From NCBI GenBank assembly GCA_013205645.1, contig JABMMH010000407.1, positions 1 to 17,988 of the forward strand: a DNA stretch of 17,988 nt. Reading direction: 5' to 3'. This stretch comes from Polaromonas sp. GTDB taxonomy: Bacteria > Pseudomonadota > Gammaproteobacteria > Burkholderiales > Burkholderiaceae_C. Both the position numbers and the translations under genes were made by a program. A model generated the notes under the pieces. The model did no database searches. It was not told the DNA's origin and saw only the letters and a list, made by a program, of their open reading frames with translations. Below are positions 1 through 8,345 of the stretch, one piece after another (position 1 is the stretch's first letter; each line of letters opens with the position of its first letter).

Positions 1-2179
1 CTTCGCGGGGTGTAAGGCTGTCTAGGATGTCTTTGACCACATCGCGCAAACCGGCTTGCATGGCTGCATCGATAGGCGCGGTGTTGGCGCTGTCTTCGAT
101 GAAGTCGCCCAAATGGCTGTCATCGTCGTCACCGATCGGCGTTTCCATGGAGATAGGCTCTTTGGCAATCTTCATGATCTTGCGAATCTTGTCTTCGGGC
201 ATTTCCATTTTTTCAGCCAAAACGGACGCATCGGGCTCGAAACCAAACTCTTGCAAGTGTTGGCGGCTGATGCGGTTCATCTTGTTGATGGTCTCGATCA
301 TGTGCACAGGAATACGAATGGTGCGAGCCTGATCGGCAATCGAGCGGGTAATGGCTTGGCGAATCCACCAAGTGGCGTAGGTAGAAAACTTATAGCCACG
401 GCGGTACTCAAACTTATCCACGGCCTTCATCAAACCAATATTGCCCTCTTGAATCAAATCAAGGAACTGCAAACCACGGTTGGTGTATTTTTTGGCAATC
501 GAGATGACCAAGCGCAAGTTGGCCTCGATCATTTCTTTCTTGGCATCACGCGAGTTGGTCTCGCCTTCGTTCATGCGCTTGTTGATGTCTTTGAGGTGCG
601 TCAAAGGCACGACCACGCGAGACTGCAGCTCAGCGAGGTTGGTTTGCAGTTCTTGGATCGGTGGGATATTCCGGGCCATCACCACCGACCAAGGCTTGTT
701 TGAGGCGACTTGCTTTTCAACCCATTTCAGGTTGAGCAAGTTAGGCGGGAAATCTTTGACGAAGGTTTCTTGCGGCATGCCGCACTTGTCGACAATGATG
801 CGGCGCAGTTCACGTTCTTTTTTGCGAACGTCGAGCACTTGGCCGCGCAGCAGGTCGCACAATTTTTCAATCGACTTGGCGGTGAAGCGAACCGTCATCA
901 GCTCATCGCTGAGGGCTTTTTGCGACTTCAAGTAGGTCGGCGTGCCGTAGCCTTCTTTGTCATAGGTCTTGTGGACTTTTTCAAAGTGCTGGGCAATTTT
1001 GTCGAAGCGGCTGAGGGCTTCTTTTTTGAGTTCTTCGAGTTTTTTGGTCAGCGCTTTGGAGCCGCCCTTGCCGTCGTCATCGTCTTCCTCATCGAATTCG
1101 TCGAAGTCTTCCTCGGCCACGTAATCGTCGGCTTCGTTGGGGTTCGAAAAACCATCGACCACGGTGGAGATGACGATCTTGCCTTCGCGAATTTCTTCGG
1201 CCAAGCGCAAAATTTCTGCAATCGTGGCCGGGCTTTCGGAGATGGCTTCCATCATGCGCATGAGGCCGCCCTCGATGCGCTTGGCAATCTCGATCTCGCC
1301 TTCGCGGGTCAGCAACTCAACCGTGCCCATTTCGCGCATGTACATGCGGACCGGGTCGGTGGTGCGGCCAAACTCGCTGTCGACGGTGGAGAGCGCGGCT
1401 TCTGCTTGTTCTTCGGCTTCTTCTTCGGTGGCGACGGTTGAACCGGTGTTGTTCAGCAGCAAGGTTTCGGCGTCAGGCGCTTGCTCGAACACGGCAACGT
1501 CCATGTCGCTGAGCATGTTGACAACGACTTCGAGCGTTTCAGCGTCGACCAGTTTGTCAGGCAGGTGATCGGAAATCTCGCCGTGTGTCAGGTAGCCGCG
1601 CGTCTTGCCGAGCTTGATCAAAATTTTCAGGCGCTGGCGACGTTTCAGCATGTCTTCTTCAGACAGCACGGCTTCGTCGAGTCCGAACTCTTTCATCAGA
1701 GCGCGTTCTTTGGACTTGCTGATTTTCATCCGCAGTGGCTTGACCTTCTCGGTCGTCTCGACCACGGGCTCACCGACCAAGTCGTCTTCAATGTCAGACA
1801 TGTCTTCGTCACCGTCACCTTTGGATGAGGCTTTTGGCTTGCGGCCACGCTTGGCGCCTGCAGCTGGCGAGTCGCCTTCGGCGGCAGGGTTCTTCGGCGG
1901 GCGGCCTGGTTTTTTCTTGGCCGGTGCTTCGGCGACGACGGCAACAGGCGCGGCCTTGAGGGCGGCGTCTTTGGCGGTCACTCTGACGGCGACGGGTTTG
2001 GCGGTAGGGCTGGTCTTGGACGGCACGGTCGTTTCTTTCTTCAGGATCTTCTCGGATTTGACGGACGCTTTGGCTGCAGGGGCAGGTCGGTCAGTTGCTT
2101 TGTTGGATATGACGGCCTTTTTGGAAATTTCAACCTTGGCGACAGGTTTGACAGGCTTCTTGGACTTTTGAACAGGCAT
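1..2179 (-). CDS. rpoD: RNA polymerase primary sigma factor RpoD (sigma-70), 3' end cut by window edge
   Basis: This is the housekeeping sigma factor that directs RNA polymerase to -10/-35 promoters. I translated the minus strand from the ATG at 2179 and got 726 codons without a stop; the frame runs off the left edge at DSLTPRE, so region 4 (the -35-binding helix-turn-helix) lies outside the window. Residues 1 to about 135 are a Lys/Ala/Pro-rich extension with KPGRPPK (about 87-94) and KRGRKPK (about 107-113). A region 1.1-like stretch follows (KERALMKEFGL, HGEISDHLPDKL). Region 1.2 begins near residue 274 (DPVRMYMREMGTVELLTREG). An acidic non-conserved insert (EFDEEDDDDGKGG) lies near 360. 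Regions 2.1-2.4 lie at about 550-612 (NLRLVISIAKKYTNRGLQF, DLIQEGNIGLMKAVDKFEYR, YATWWIRQAITR). Region 3 (PVHMIETINKMNR) follows. The start is supported by GGAG 8 nt upstream. The frame stays open upstream to an ATG at 2329, but that one has no ribosome binding site. The gene lies downstream of dnaG in the usual order and has its own promoter. Confidence 0.97.
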   Translation of the reverse strand, partial: MPVQKSKKPVKPVAKVEISKKAVISNKATDRPAPAAKASVKSEKILKKETTVPSKTSPTAKPVAVRVTAKDAALKAAPVAVVAEAPAKKKPGRPPKNPAAEGDSPAAGAKRGRKPKASSKGDGDEDMSDIEDDLVGEPVVETTEKVKPLRMKISKSKERALMKEFGLDEAVLSEEDMLKRRQRLKILIKLGKTRGYLTHGEISDHLPDKLVDAETLEVVVNMLSDMDVAVFEQAPDAETLLLNNTGSTVATEEEAEEQAEAALSTVDSEFGRTTDPVRMYMREMGTVELLTREGEIEIAKRIEGGLMRMMEAISESPATIAEILRLAEEIREGKIVISTVVDGFSNPNEADDYVAEEDFDEFDEEDDDDGKGGSKALTKKLEELKKEALSRFDKIAQHFEKVHKTYDKEGYGTPTYLKSQKALSDELMTVRFTAKSIEKLCDLLRGQVLDVRKKERELRRIIVDKCGMPQETFVKDFPPNLLNLKWVEKQVASNKPWSVVMARNIPPIQELQTNLAELQSRVVVPLTHLKDINKRMNEGETNSRDAKKEMIEANLRLVISIAKKYTNRGLQFLDLIQEGNIGLMKAVDKFEYRRGYKFSTYATWWIRQAITRSIADQARTIRIPVHMIETINKMNRISRQHLQEFGFEPDASVLAEKMEMPEDKIRKIMKIAKEPISMETPIGDDDDSHLGDFIEDSANTAPIDAAMQAGLRDVVKDILDSLTPRE

Positions 2180-2218
2180 GGCGAGCTCCAGGTGTCTTAA
2201 AAACTTTTTCACAACAAA

Positions 2219-2254
2219 GCGCCTGACAGCAAACGCTGCAAAAGTTTCAGGCGC
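2219..2254 (-). other. Perfect 8-bp hairpin in the rpoD leader
   Basis: GCGCCTGA (2219-2226) and TCAGGCGC (2247-2254) are exact reverse complements. They enclose a second small hairpin, CAGC-AAAC-GCTG (2227-2238). The structure ends 40 nt upstream of the rpoD start codon, so it would form in the 5' leader of the rpoD mRNA. The following bases on the minus strand (TTTGTTGTG) are not a clean T-tract, so it is a poor terminator. It may be a translational or stability element. The pairing is read directly; the role is inference. Confidence 0.5.
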
Positions 2255-2299
2255 ATCAGCAAAGATGCATTGAAATTGAGCAGGACTCCATGCGGGCGC

Positions 2300-2329
2300 A
2301 AAAAATGCCCAAACCAAATGGCTGGGCAT
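2300..2329 (-). terminator. Rho-independent terminator-like hairpin between dnaG and rpoD
   Basis: On the minus strand, ATGCCCA (from 2329) and TGGGCAT form a 7-bp GC-rich stem with an 11-nt loop, in which CC/GG can extend the pairing. A run of six T residues (2300-2305, read as A on plus) follows and overlaps the last stem base. The geometry fits an intrinsic terminator for transcripts coming from dnaG. It also lies downstream of the rpoD promoter at 2463-2492, so it would sit inside the rpoD leader and could act as an attenuator. Confidence 0.6.
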
Positions 2330-2462
2330 GGTGGCAAGTTGTTTGGGCGAACATTTGGGATGCAGTCCTTGCGGGAAAATGGCTCTGTAACTCAGAAGTC
2401 CCGTTGTGCGGGGAGCCGGTGCCGGAGGTGCTGCTGTCGCGCTTGCCGTAGCGTAATTTTGG

Positions 2463-2492
2463 ATTATACCCAGATGCTTATTTTTGAGGCAA
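2463..2492 (-). promoter_or_regulatory. Sigma-70 promoter for rpoD
   Basis: On the minus strand, TTGCCT (2487-2492) and a perfect TATAAT (2463-2468) are separated by 18 bp. The predicted transcript starts near 2456, about 277 nt before the rpoD start codon. The elements lie just after the dnaG stop codon, so rpoD can be transcribed independently of dnaG, as is known for macromolecular synthesis operons. The -10 match is exact; the -35 match is 4 of 6. Confidence 0.6.
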
Positions 2493-2517
2493 CTTCAAGC
2501 TCCCCGAAACCACGTTC

Positions 2518-4581
2518 TCAAACGGGTTTTTGCAGCGCCGCCAGTTCGCGGTAACGCGCCAAGGCCGCCGGGTCGGTGTTGGCACGCAAGGCCAGGTCTT
2601 GCATTTCGGCTTGTCGCGCCAGCCGGCTCAGTTGGTCCAGAATGCTGCGCACCTCACTCCAGTCGGACTCTATGCCTTCGGGAATTTGCGCCAATTGGTT
2701 GAGCGCGTAATTTTCATGCGCATGCTCGCGCAGACCTTCACGCAGGGCCGCCCAAGGCTGCGGTCCATGCTCGTGCAACTGGCCTTCGAGCCACACAAAG
2801 AGCGGGCCGTGCGGCGCTGGTAGGCCTGAGAGTAAAGCATGCTCGTCGTGGTTGAGCTTGTCCCACGCTTGAGACTCGGTCAGCAAGGCGCGCAACACGC
2901 GGTCTTCGCGGCTGGCCGACAAAATACGGCCGGCGATGCGGCGTGGGCGCGCTGCTGACGCCCTATCACCATAGCTGCTGTAGGCGCCTGATGCGCTGCC
3001 TTTTTTGCTGAGGTAGCGACTGGAAAATTGCCCATCAGAGGGTTTGAAGGTCGAGCTGCCGGGGGTGCTGGAGCCGTGCGAATCGTTTGAGCCATAAGAG
3101 TCCGGCTCGGAGCTGTTGTAGTCGGCGTCACCGCCCACTGGACCATAGGCATAGCTGTAGTCCGGCGCTTCAGGTTGTGGGGCGCGGTCGGCTGCGTTTT
3201 TAGCGCCTGCTTTGAAGCTTTTTCCGCTGGCGTTGGGATTTCGCGAGCCGCTTTTGTAGGGTGCGGCAGGTTGCCAGAGTTGCAGTAATTCACGGCTGTC
3301 GATTTGCACTTGGTCGGCGATCTCGGCCAGCAACTGGCGCTTCAGCGCGCCGTCGGGCAGCAGGCTCCACAGCACGCGCGCATTGCTGGCCATGTGGGCG
3401 CGCCCTTCGGCGGTGCTCATGTCGCAGGCGTCACTGGCGGCTTCGATCATGAAGCGGCTGAGCGGTACGGCTTGCTTGACCATGGTGGCAAAGCCTTCTT
3501 GGCCGTGCGCCCGGATGTAGCTGTCGGGGTCGTGTTCGGCCGGCAAAAATAGGAACTTCACGCTGCGCACATCGCTTGCAAAAGGCAGGGCGGCCTCTAG
3601 CGCTTTGCGGGCGGCGCGCCTGCCAGCGCTGTCGCCGTCAAAGCTGAAGACCACGGCGTCGGTGAAACGAAACAACTTTTGGATGTGGTCGGCGGTGCAG
3701 GCGGTGCCCAGCGTGGCCACGGTGTTGGCGAAGCCGAGCTGGGCCAGTGCCACGACATCCATATAACCTTCGGTCACCAAGGCGAAGCCGTGTTCTCGCA
3801 AGGCGCTGCGGGCTTCAAACAGGCCGTAGAGCTCGCGGCCTTTGCTGAACACCGGCGTCTCTGGCGAGTTCAGGTATTTGGGTTTGTCGTCACCCAGCAC
3901 GCGGCCGCCAAAGCCGATGCATTCGCCCTTGACGTTGCGGATCGGGAACATGACTCGATCCCGAAAACGGTCGTAGCGTTTGGCTTCACCGGCCTGGTTT
4001 TCCTCGCCCGGCTCCCCGGTGATGACGAGGCCACTGTCAACCAGCAAGGGGTCGTTGTAGTCGGCAAAAATACTCGCCAAACTGCGCCAGCCTTCGGGCG
4101 CGTAGCCGAGGCCAAAGGTTTTGGCGATGTCGCCCGACAAACCCCGGCCTTTGAAGTAATCGACGGCGCGCGGTGAGATTTTCAATTGCTTGGCGTAGGC
4201 CGTGGCGGCTTTTTCGAGCACGCTGGTGAGTGTGGCTTTCTGCTCGCGCACCTGCGCGGCGCGGGCCCGGTCTTGTGGGCTGACGTCGTCTTCAGGGACT
4301 TGCAGGCCGTATTGCTGCGCCAAGTCTTTCACCGCTTCGACGAAGGTCATGCCGGCATGCTCCATCAGGAAGCTGATGGCGTTGCCATTTTTGCCGCAAC
4401 CAAAGCAGTGATAGAACTGTTTGGCCGGGCTGACGGAGAAGGAGGGCGATTTTTCGCCGTGGAAAGGGCACAGCCCCATGAAATTGGCGCCACCCTTTTT
4501 CAGCTGAACGTAGCGCCCAACGATGTCCACCACGTCAGTGCGGGACAGGAGTTCTTGGATGAATGATTGTGGGATAGCCAT
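2518..4581 (-). CDS. dnaG: DNA primase DnaG
   Basis: DnaG makes the RNA primers for the replication fork and is recruited by the DnaB helicase. The 687-residue product has the expected domains. The N-terminal CHC2 zinc-binding domain has C38, H41, C59 and C62 (CPFH, CFGC). The RNA polymerase core has YLNSPETPVFSKGRELYGL at about 236-254. The TOPRIM domain has catalytic E271 (EGYMDVVAL), D315 and D317 (FSFDGDSAGRR) and DPDS at 351-354. The C-terminal helicase-binding domain covers about 550-687. Between them, residues about 440-545 are a low-complexity Ser/Gly/Tyr/Pro-rich linker, longer than in typical primases. The start ATG at 4581 gives the canonical MAIPQSFIQELLSRTDVVDI beginning; upstream there is no clear Shine-Dalgarno. 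A TAAAAT -10-like hexamer lies at 4603-4608 without a good -35. The gene follows the gamma-glutamyltransferase by 64 nt on the same strand, and rpsU is not adjacent. Confidence 0.98.
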   Translation of the reverse strand: MAIPQSFIQELLSRTDVVDIVGRYVQLKKGGANFMGLCPFHGEKSPSFSVSPAKQFYHCFGCGKNGNAISFLMEHAGMTFVEAVKDLAQQYGLQVPEDDVSPQDRARAAQVREQKATLTSVLEKAATAYAKQLKISPRAVDYFKGRGLSGDIAKTFGLGYAPEGWRSLASIFADYNDPLLVDSGLVITGEPGEENQAGEAKRYDRFRDRVMFPIRNVKGECIGFGGRVLGDDKPKYLNSPETPVFSKGRELYGLFEARSALREHGFALVTEGYMDVVALAQLGFANTVATLGTACTADHIQKLFRFTDAVVFSFDGDSAGRRAARKALEAALPFASDVRSVKFLFLPAEHDPDSYIRAHGQEGFATMVKQAVPLSRFMIEAASDACDMSTAEGRAHMASNARVLWSLLPDGALKRQLLAEIADQVQIDSRELLQLWQPAAPYKSGSRNPNASGKSFKAGAKNAADRAPQPEAPDYSYAYGPVGGDADYNSSEPDSYGSNDSHGSSTPGSSTFKPSDGQFSSRYLSKKGSASGAYSSYGDRASAARPRRIAGRILSASREDRVLRALLTESQAWDKLNHDEHALLSGLPAPHGPLFVWLEGQLHEHGPQPWAALREGLREHAHENYALNQLAQIPEGIESDWSEVRSILDQLSRLARQAEMQDLALRANTDPAALARYRELAALQKPV

Positions 4582-4645
4582 GGGTGCAAAAGTCGAGGGC
4601 TGATTTTAATCACAAGCCTTGCGCCCGCCGTTGCGTGGGGGCGGC

Positions 4646-6361
4646 TCAGTCGCCTTGAACAACGCCTTCGCGGCGCGGATCGGCACCGCCAAACCAGCCA
4701 GACGGGGTTTTCTGGATCGCTTGCAAGCCGCTGGTCAGGGGCACTTCGCGGACTTGCGCACCCGGCTGGCGCAGCGACTCAACGGTGGCGGCCGGAAAGC
4801 GCTGGTCTTCTAACAGCGTCATGCCGTTGAGGCTGCCAAAGTTCGGCAGGTTGATGGCTTGTTGCGCATCCAACTCCCAGTTGAGCGTGCCGTACAGCAG
4901 CTTGGCGACGTAATGAATGATGAGCGCGCCGCCCGGACTGCCGCCGCTCATCAGCAACTCGCCCGTCGTCTTGTCAAACACCAGCGTGGGCGCCATCGAC
5001 GACCGCGGCCGCTTGCCTGGCTCGACTCGGTTGGCAATCGGTCTGCCTTGGGCGTCACTGGGTGTGAAGCTGAAGTCGGTGAGCTCGTTGTTGAGGAGGA
5101 ATCCCTTAACCATCTGGCGCGAGCCAAACGCGTTTTCGACGGTGCTGGTCATCGCCAGCGCGTTGCCGTGGGCGTCGACGATGCTGATGTGGCTGGTGCC
5201 GTGTTCGGGCTGCTCGGGCATGGGCGCGTAACTTGTTTTGACCGCACCGGGCGTTCCGGCCGCCGCCGTTGTCATGCGCACCGGGCCGATCAGCCGGGCC
5301 CGCTCAGCCAAGTAGCGGGGCTCGAGCAGGCTCATCCAGCTGCCGCCGGGCGCTTGCACAAAGTCCGGGTCGGCGATGTATTGGTCGCGATCGGCGAAGG
5401 CCAGCCGCGAGGCTTCGGTGTACAGGTGCAACCAGCGCGCGTCTGGCAGGCCATTGACCAAGGGCATCGCCGTCGCTGGTGTGTGGCTCAGTAGGCCCAA
5501 GATCTGGCCGACAGCCACCGCACCGGAGCTGGGCGGCGGCATACCGCAAATGCGGTAATCGCGGGCGGCTGCCCGGTAGTGGTGACACAGCGGTTGCCGT
5601 TGGATGGCTCGGTAAGCGGCCAAGTCTGCCAACGCCAGTTGCCCGGGATTCGTCGGGTGCTGGCGGACCTTGTCGACGATGGCTTGGGCGATGTCGCCAG
5701 TCATCAGCGCCTTTGATCCTTCGGCTGCGATGCGCTTGAAAATACTCGCCAGTTCAGGGTTTTTCAGCAAGTGATCGACGGGCCAAGGCTGGCCGGCAGC
5801 GTCATAAAAATACGCCGCGGCGACGGGGTCTTTTTTGAGATAAACGTCTCTGACCAGCAAGCCGTGCAGGCGCTCGCTGATCTTGAAACCTTGCTCGGCA
5901 AGCGCAATAGCGGGAGCGAAAAGTTGCGCCCAGGGTAGTTTGCCGTGCTGGCGATGTGCCTCTTCCAGCATTTGCACGGTGCCGGGCACACCGACTGCGC
6001 GGCCTCCGACAACGCCTTCATAAAAGCCCACCGGCTTGCCGTTAGCGTTCAAGAAAAGATTCTCGTTGGCTGCGGCTGGCGCGGTCTCGCGACCGTCAAA
6101 GGCCTCTGTGATATTGCGTTGGCCATCGTGGTGCAACAAGAAAGAACCGCCGCCGATGCCGCTGGATTGCGGCTCGACCAGACCCAGCACCATCTGCACG
6201 GCGATGGCGGCGTCGACTGCGGAGCCGCCGGCTTTGAGAATCTTGTAACCCGCGTCGGTGGCCAGCGGATGGGCCGCCGCCACAGCAAAGTGCTGGGTCG
6301 CCCAGCCGGGCTTGTCGGCGTAGCCCGACGCCTCTTCAGGCTGCAGCCGCACGGGCCGCAA
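4646..6361 (-). CDS. ggt: Gamma-glutamyltransferase (glutathione hydrolase), mature part; signal peptide in another frame
   Basis: This Ntn-hydrolase cleaves the gamma-glutamyl bond of glutathione and related peptides, normally in the periplasm after self-cleavage into two subunits. Family motifs are present: the substrate carboxylate-binding Arg in DGRETAP (R91), the autoprocessing nucleophile T389 in EHGTSHISIVD, PRSSMAPT (452-459) and the oxyanion-loop GGSPGG (473-478). The 571-residue frame opens only with a TTG at 6361 followed by LQPEEASGY and has no secretion signal. Directly upstream, in a different frame, a TTG or GTG start (6410 or 6398) would encode a textbook signal peptide (TPVRFLVAAGLTALLAARAA) that ends at a TGA exactly where the mature frame begins. 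A one-base deletion or sequencing error near 6340-6365 would explain this. It lies 32-80 nt after the SDR gene, depending on the start used, and 64 nt before dnaG. Confidence 0.9.
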   Translation of the reverse strand: MRPVRLQPEEASGYADKPGWATQHFAVAAAHPLATDAGYKILKAGGSAVDAAIAVQMVLGLVEPQSSGIGGGSFLLHHDGQRNITEAFDGRETAPAAANENLFLNANGKPVGFYEGVVGGRAVGVPGTVQMLEEAHRQHGKLPWAQLFAPAIALAEQGFKISERLHGLLVRDVYLKKDPVAAAYFYDAAGQPWPVDHLLKNPELASIFKRIAAEGSKALMTGDIAQAIVDKVRQHPTNPGQLALADLAAYRAIQRQPLCHHYRAAARDYRICGMPPPSSGAVAVGQILGLLSHTPATAMPLVNGLPDARWLHLYTEASRLAFADRDQYIADPDFVQAPGGSWMSLLEPRYLAERARLIGPVRMTTAAAGTPGAVKTSYAPMPEQPEHGTSHISIVDAHGNALAMTSTVENAFGSRQMVKGFLLNNELTDFSFTPSDAQGRPIANRVEPGKRPRSSMAPTLVFDKTTGELLMSGGSPGGALIIHYVAKLLYGTLNWELDAQQAINLPNFGSLNGMTLLEDQRFPAATVESLRQPGAQVREVPLTSGLQAIQKTPSGWFGGADPRREGVVQGD

Positions 6362-6442
6362 GCAGGGCGGTGAGCCCTGCTGCGACCAGAAACCTCACAG
6401 GTGTTGTCAAATGTGTCAGTGGATGAGCCGCTAGAGAGCGAC

Positions 6443-7201
<759 letters not shown>

Positions 7202-7215
7202 GGGTGATCCTTTGG

Positions 7216-7231
7216 TTGACGTTAACGTAAG
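7216..7231 (-). promoter_or_regulatory. LiuR-like operator upstream of the SDR gene
   Basis: The plus-strand TTGACGTTAACGTAAG is a near-perfect palindrome centred on GTTAAC with two ACGT half sites. From memory, this pattern resembles operators of LiuR, the MerR-family regulator of branched-chain amino acid and acyl-CoA catabolism in Proteobacteria. It lies between a minus-strand GATAAT -10-like hexamer (7238-7243) and the ribosome binding site, so binding could block transcription of the SDR gene. The motif is read directly; the regulator assignment is inference. Confidence 0.5.
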
Positions 7232-7263
7232 GTCAATTATCACGCATCGGCTGGGCTCATTCT

Positions 7264-8313
7264 TTATTTGTAGCCGACGCGGTCCAGCATTTGCTGCACC
7301 TTGGTCTGGTTGTTGGCCACGGCGCTGATCGGGATGGTTTCCGACTTGAAGCTGCCGCCGGTCATGGCTTGCAAGGCTGGGTTGTTGACCTTGACGCTGG
7401 CCACGGCTGGCCATTCGTTGTTGCCGTCGGCAAAGTAGTTTTGCGCGGCCGGGCTGGCGAGGTATTCCATGAACTTCACGGCGTTAGCGAGGTTTTTGGC
7501 ACTTTTGGCCACACCTGCGCCTGCCACGTTGACGTGCGTGCCCCAAGTTTGCTGGTTTGGAAAGACCACGCCGATTTTCTCGACGGCGGCCTTGTCTTGA
7601 GGGTCTGTCGAGCGCATCATGCGCGCCAAGTAATAGCTGTTAGTCAAAGCCACGCCGCATTCGCCGCTGGCTACACCCTTGATCTGGTCGGTGTCGCCGC
7701 CTTTGGGCGCACGCGCCATGTTGGCGACCAAGCCTTTCAGCCAAGCCTCCGTTTTGACCTCGCCGAGGTGTTCGGTGACAGCGCCGAACAGCGACAGGTT
7801 GTACGGGTGCGAGCCTGAGCGGGTGCACAGCAGACCTTTGTTCTTCGGATCGGCCAGCGCTTCATAAGTCTCAACGTCGGACTTTTTGACCTGCATTTTG
7901 TTGTACACGACGATGCGGGCGCGGGTGGAAAAGCCGAACCAGGTAGTGCCCTCAGCGCTGGACTTGGCGCGCAGTTGGACGGGAATGGCAGCCTCAAGCA
8001 CGGCTGATTTGATGGGGCGAAAGAGGTCGTCTGTGTCAGCTTTGCCGAGCCGGGCGGCGTCGACCAGCAAGACCACATCGGCTGGTGAGGCAGCGCCTTC
8101 AGCCTTCAGGCGAGCCAAAATACCGGCGTCGTCGGAATCCACGCGGTTGATTTTGATGCCGGTGGCTTTGGTGAAATTACCGTAAAGCGCTTCATCTGTT
8201 TGGTAGTGACGGGCAGAATACAGGTTCAGCACTTGCTCTTGCGCTAACGCGCTACCCGCTGCGCCCAGCAGGGCTGCGGTGATGAGGCTGGCAATGATCG
8301 GTTTTTTGGACAT
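7264..8313 (-). CDS. Ferric-iron-type ABC transporter periplasmic substrate-binding protein
   Basis: This 349-residue protein belongs to the FbpA/FutA/AfuA class of periplasmic binding proteins that deliver Fe(III) to an ABC permease. An N-terminal Sec signal peptide is clear: KK near the start, hydrophobic residues 6-20, and likely cleavage after SALA (residue 24). Family features include VLNLYSARHYQTDEALY (28-44), TRSGSHPYNLSLFG (164-177) and NSYYLARMM (225-233). The tandem tyrosines Y227/Y228 match the usual iron ligands. The C-terminal WPAVASVKVNNPALQ is typical of the class. The ATG at 8313 gives MSKKPIIASL. No permease or ATPase gene is adjacent, so it would depend on components encoded elsewhere. 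A Fur-like sequence overlaps its promoter (8346-8379), supporting iron control. The iron class is well supported; the exact ligand is not proven. Confidence 0.92.
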   Translation of the reverse strand: MSKKPIIASLITAALLGAAGSALAQEQVLNLYSARHYQTDEALYGNFTKATGIKINRVDSDDAGILARLKAEGAASPADVVLLVDAARLGKADTDDLFRPIKSAVLEAAIPVQLRAKSSAEGTTWFGFSTRARIVVYNKMQVKKSDVETYEALADPKNKGLLCTRSGSHPYNLSLFGAVTEHLGEVKTEAWLKGLVANMARAPKGGDTDQIKGVASGECGVALTNSYYLARMMRSTDPQDKAAVEKIGVVFPNQQTWGTHVNVAGAGVAKSAKNLANAVKFMEYLASPAAQNYFADGNNEWPAVASVKVNNPALQAMTGGSFKSETIPISAVANNQTKVQQMLDRVGYK

Positions 8314-8345
8314 GGGATGGATGTGTGAAAGTTGCGACAGGATTT

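Noticed and set aside
27..1828. Several long plus-strand open frames opposite rpoD (27-332, 56-703, 710-1441, 1137-1568, 1481-1828).
   Set aside because: They are antisense shadows of the GC-rich rpoD gene: they have no ribosome binding sites, and their products are low-complexity (His/Phe/Val-rich) without family features.
2235..2361. A 32-codon minus-strand small frame in the rpoD leader (ATG at about 2356), considered as a leader peptide for attenuation.
   Set aside because: It has no Shine-Dalgarno and no run of one regulatory amino acid, and it crosses the terminator hairpin; not supported as a coding gene.
4582..4645. CCGCC/GGCGG inverted repeat in the ggt-dnaG gap as a terminator.
   Set aside because: The stem is only 5 bp, the loop is about 10 nt, and there is no T-tract after it on the minus strand.
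7202..7414. N-terminal extension of the SDR frame up to 7414.
   Set aside because: It would overlap the 3' end of the iron-binding protein gene and bypass the good ribosome binding site at 7209-7213; the extension is low-complexity and unlike any SDR.
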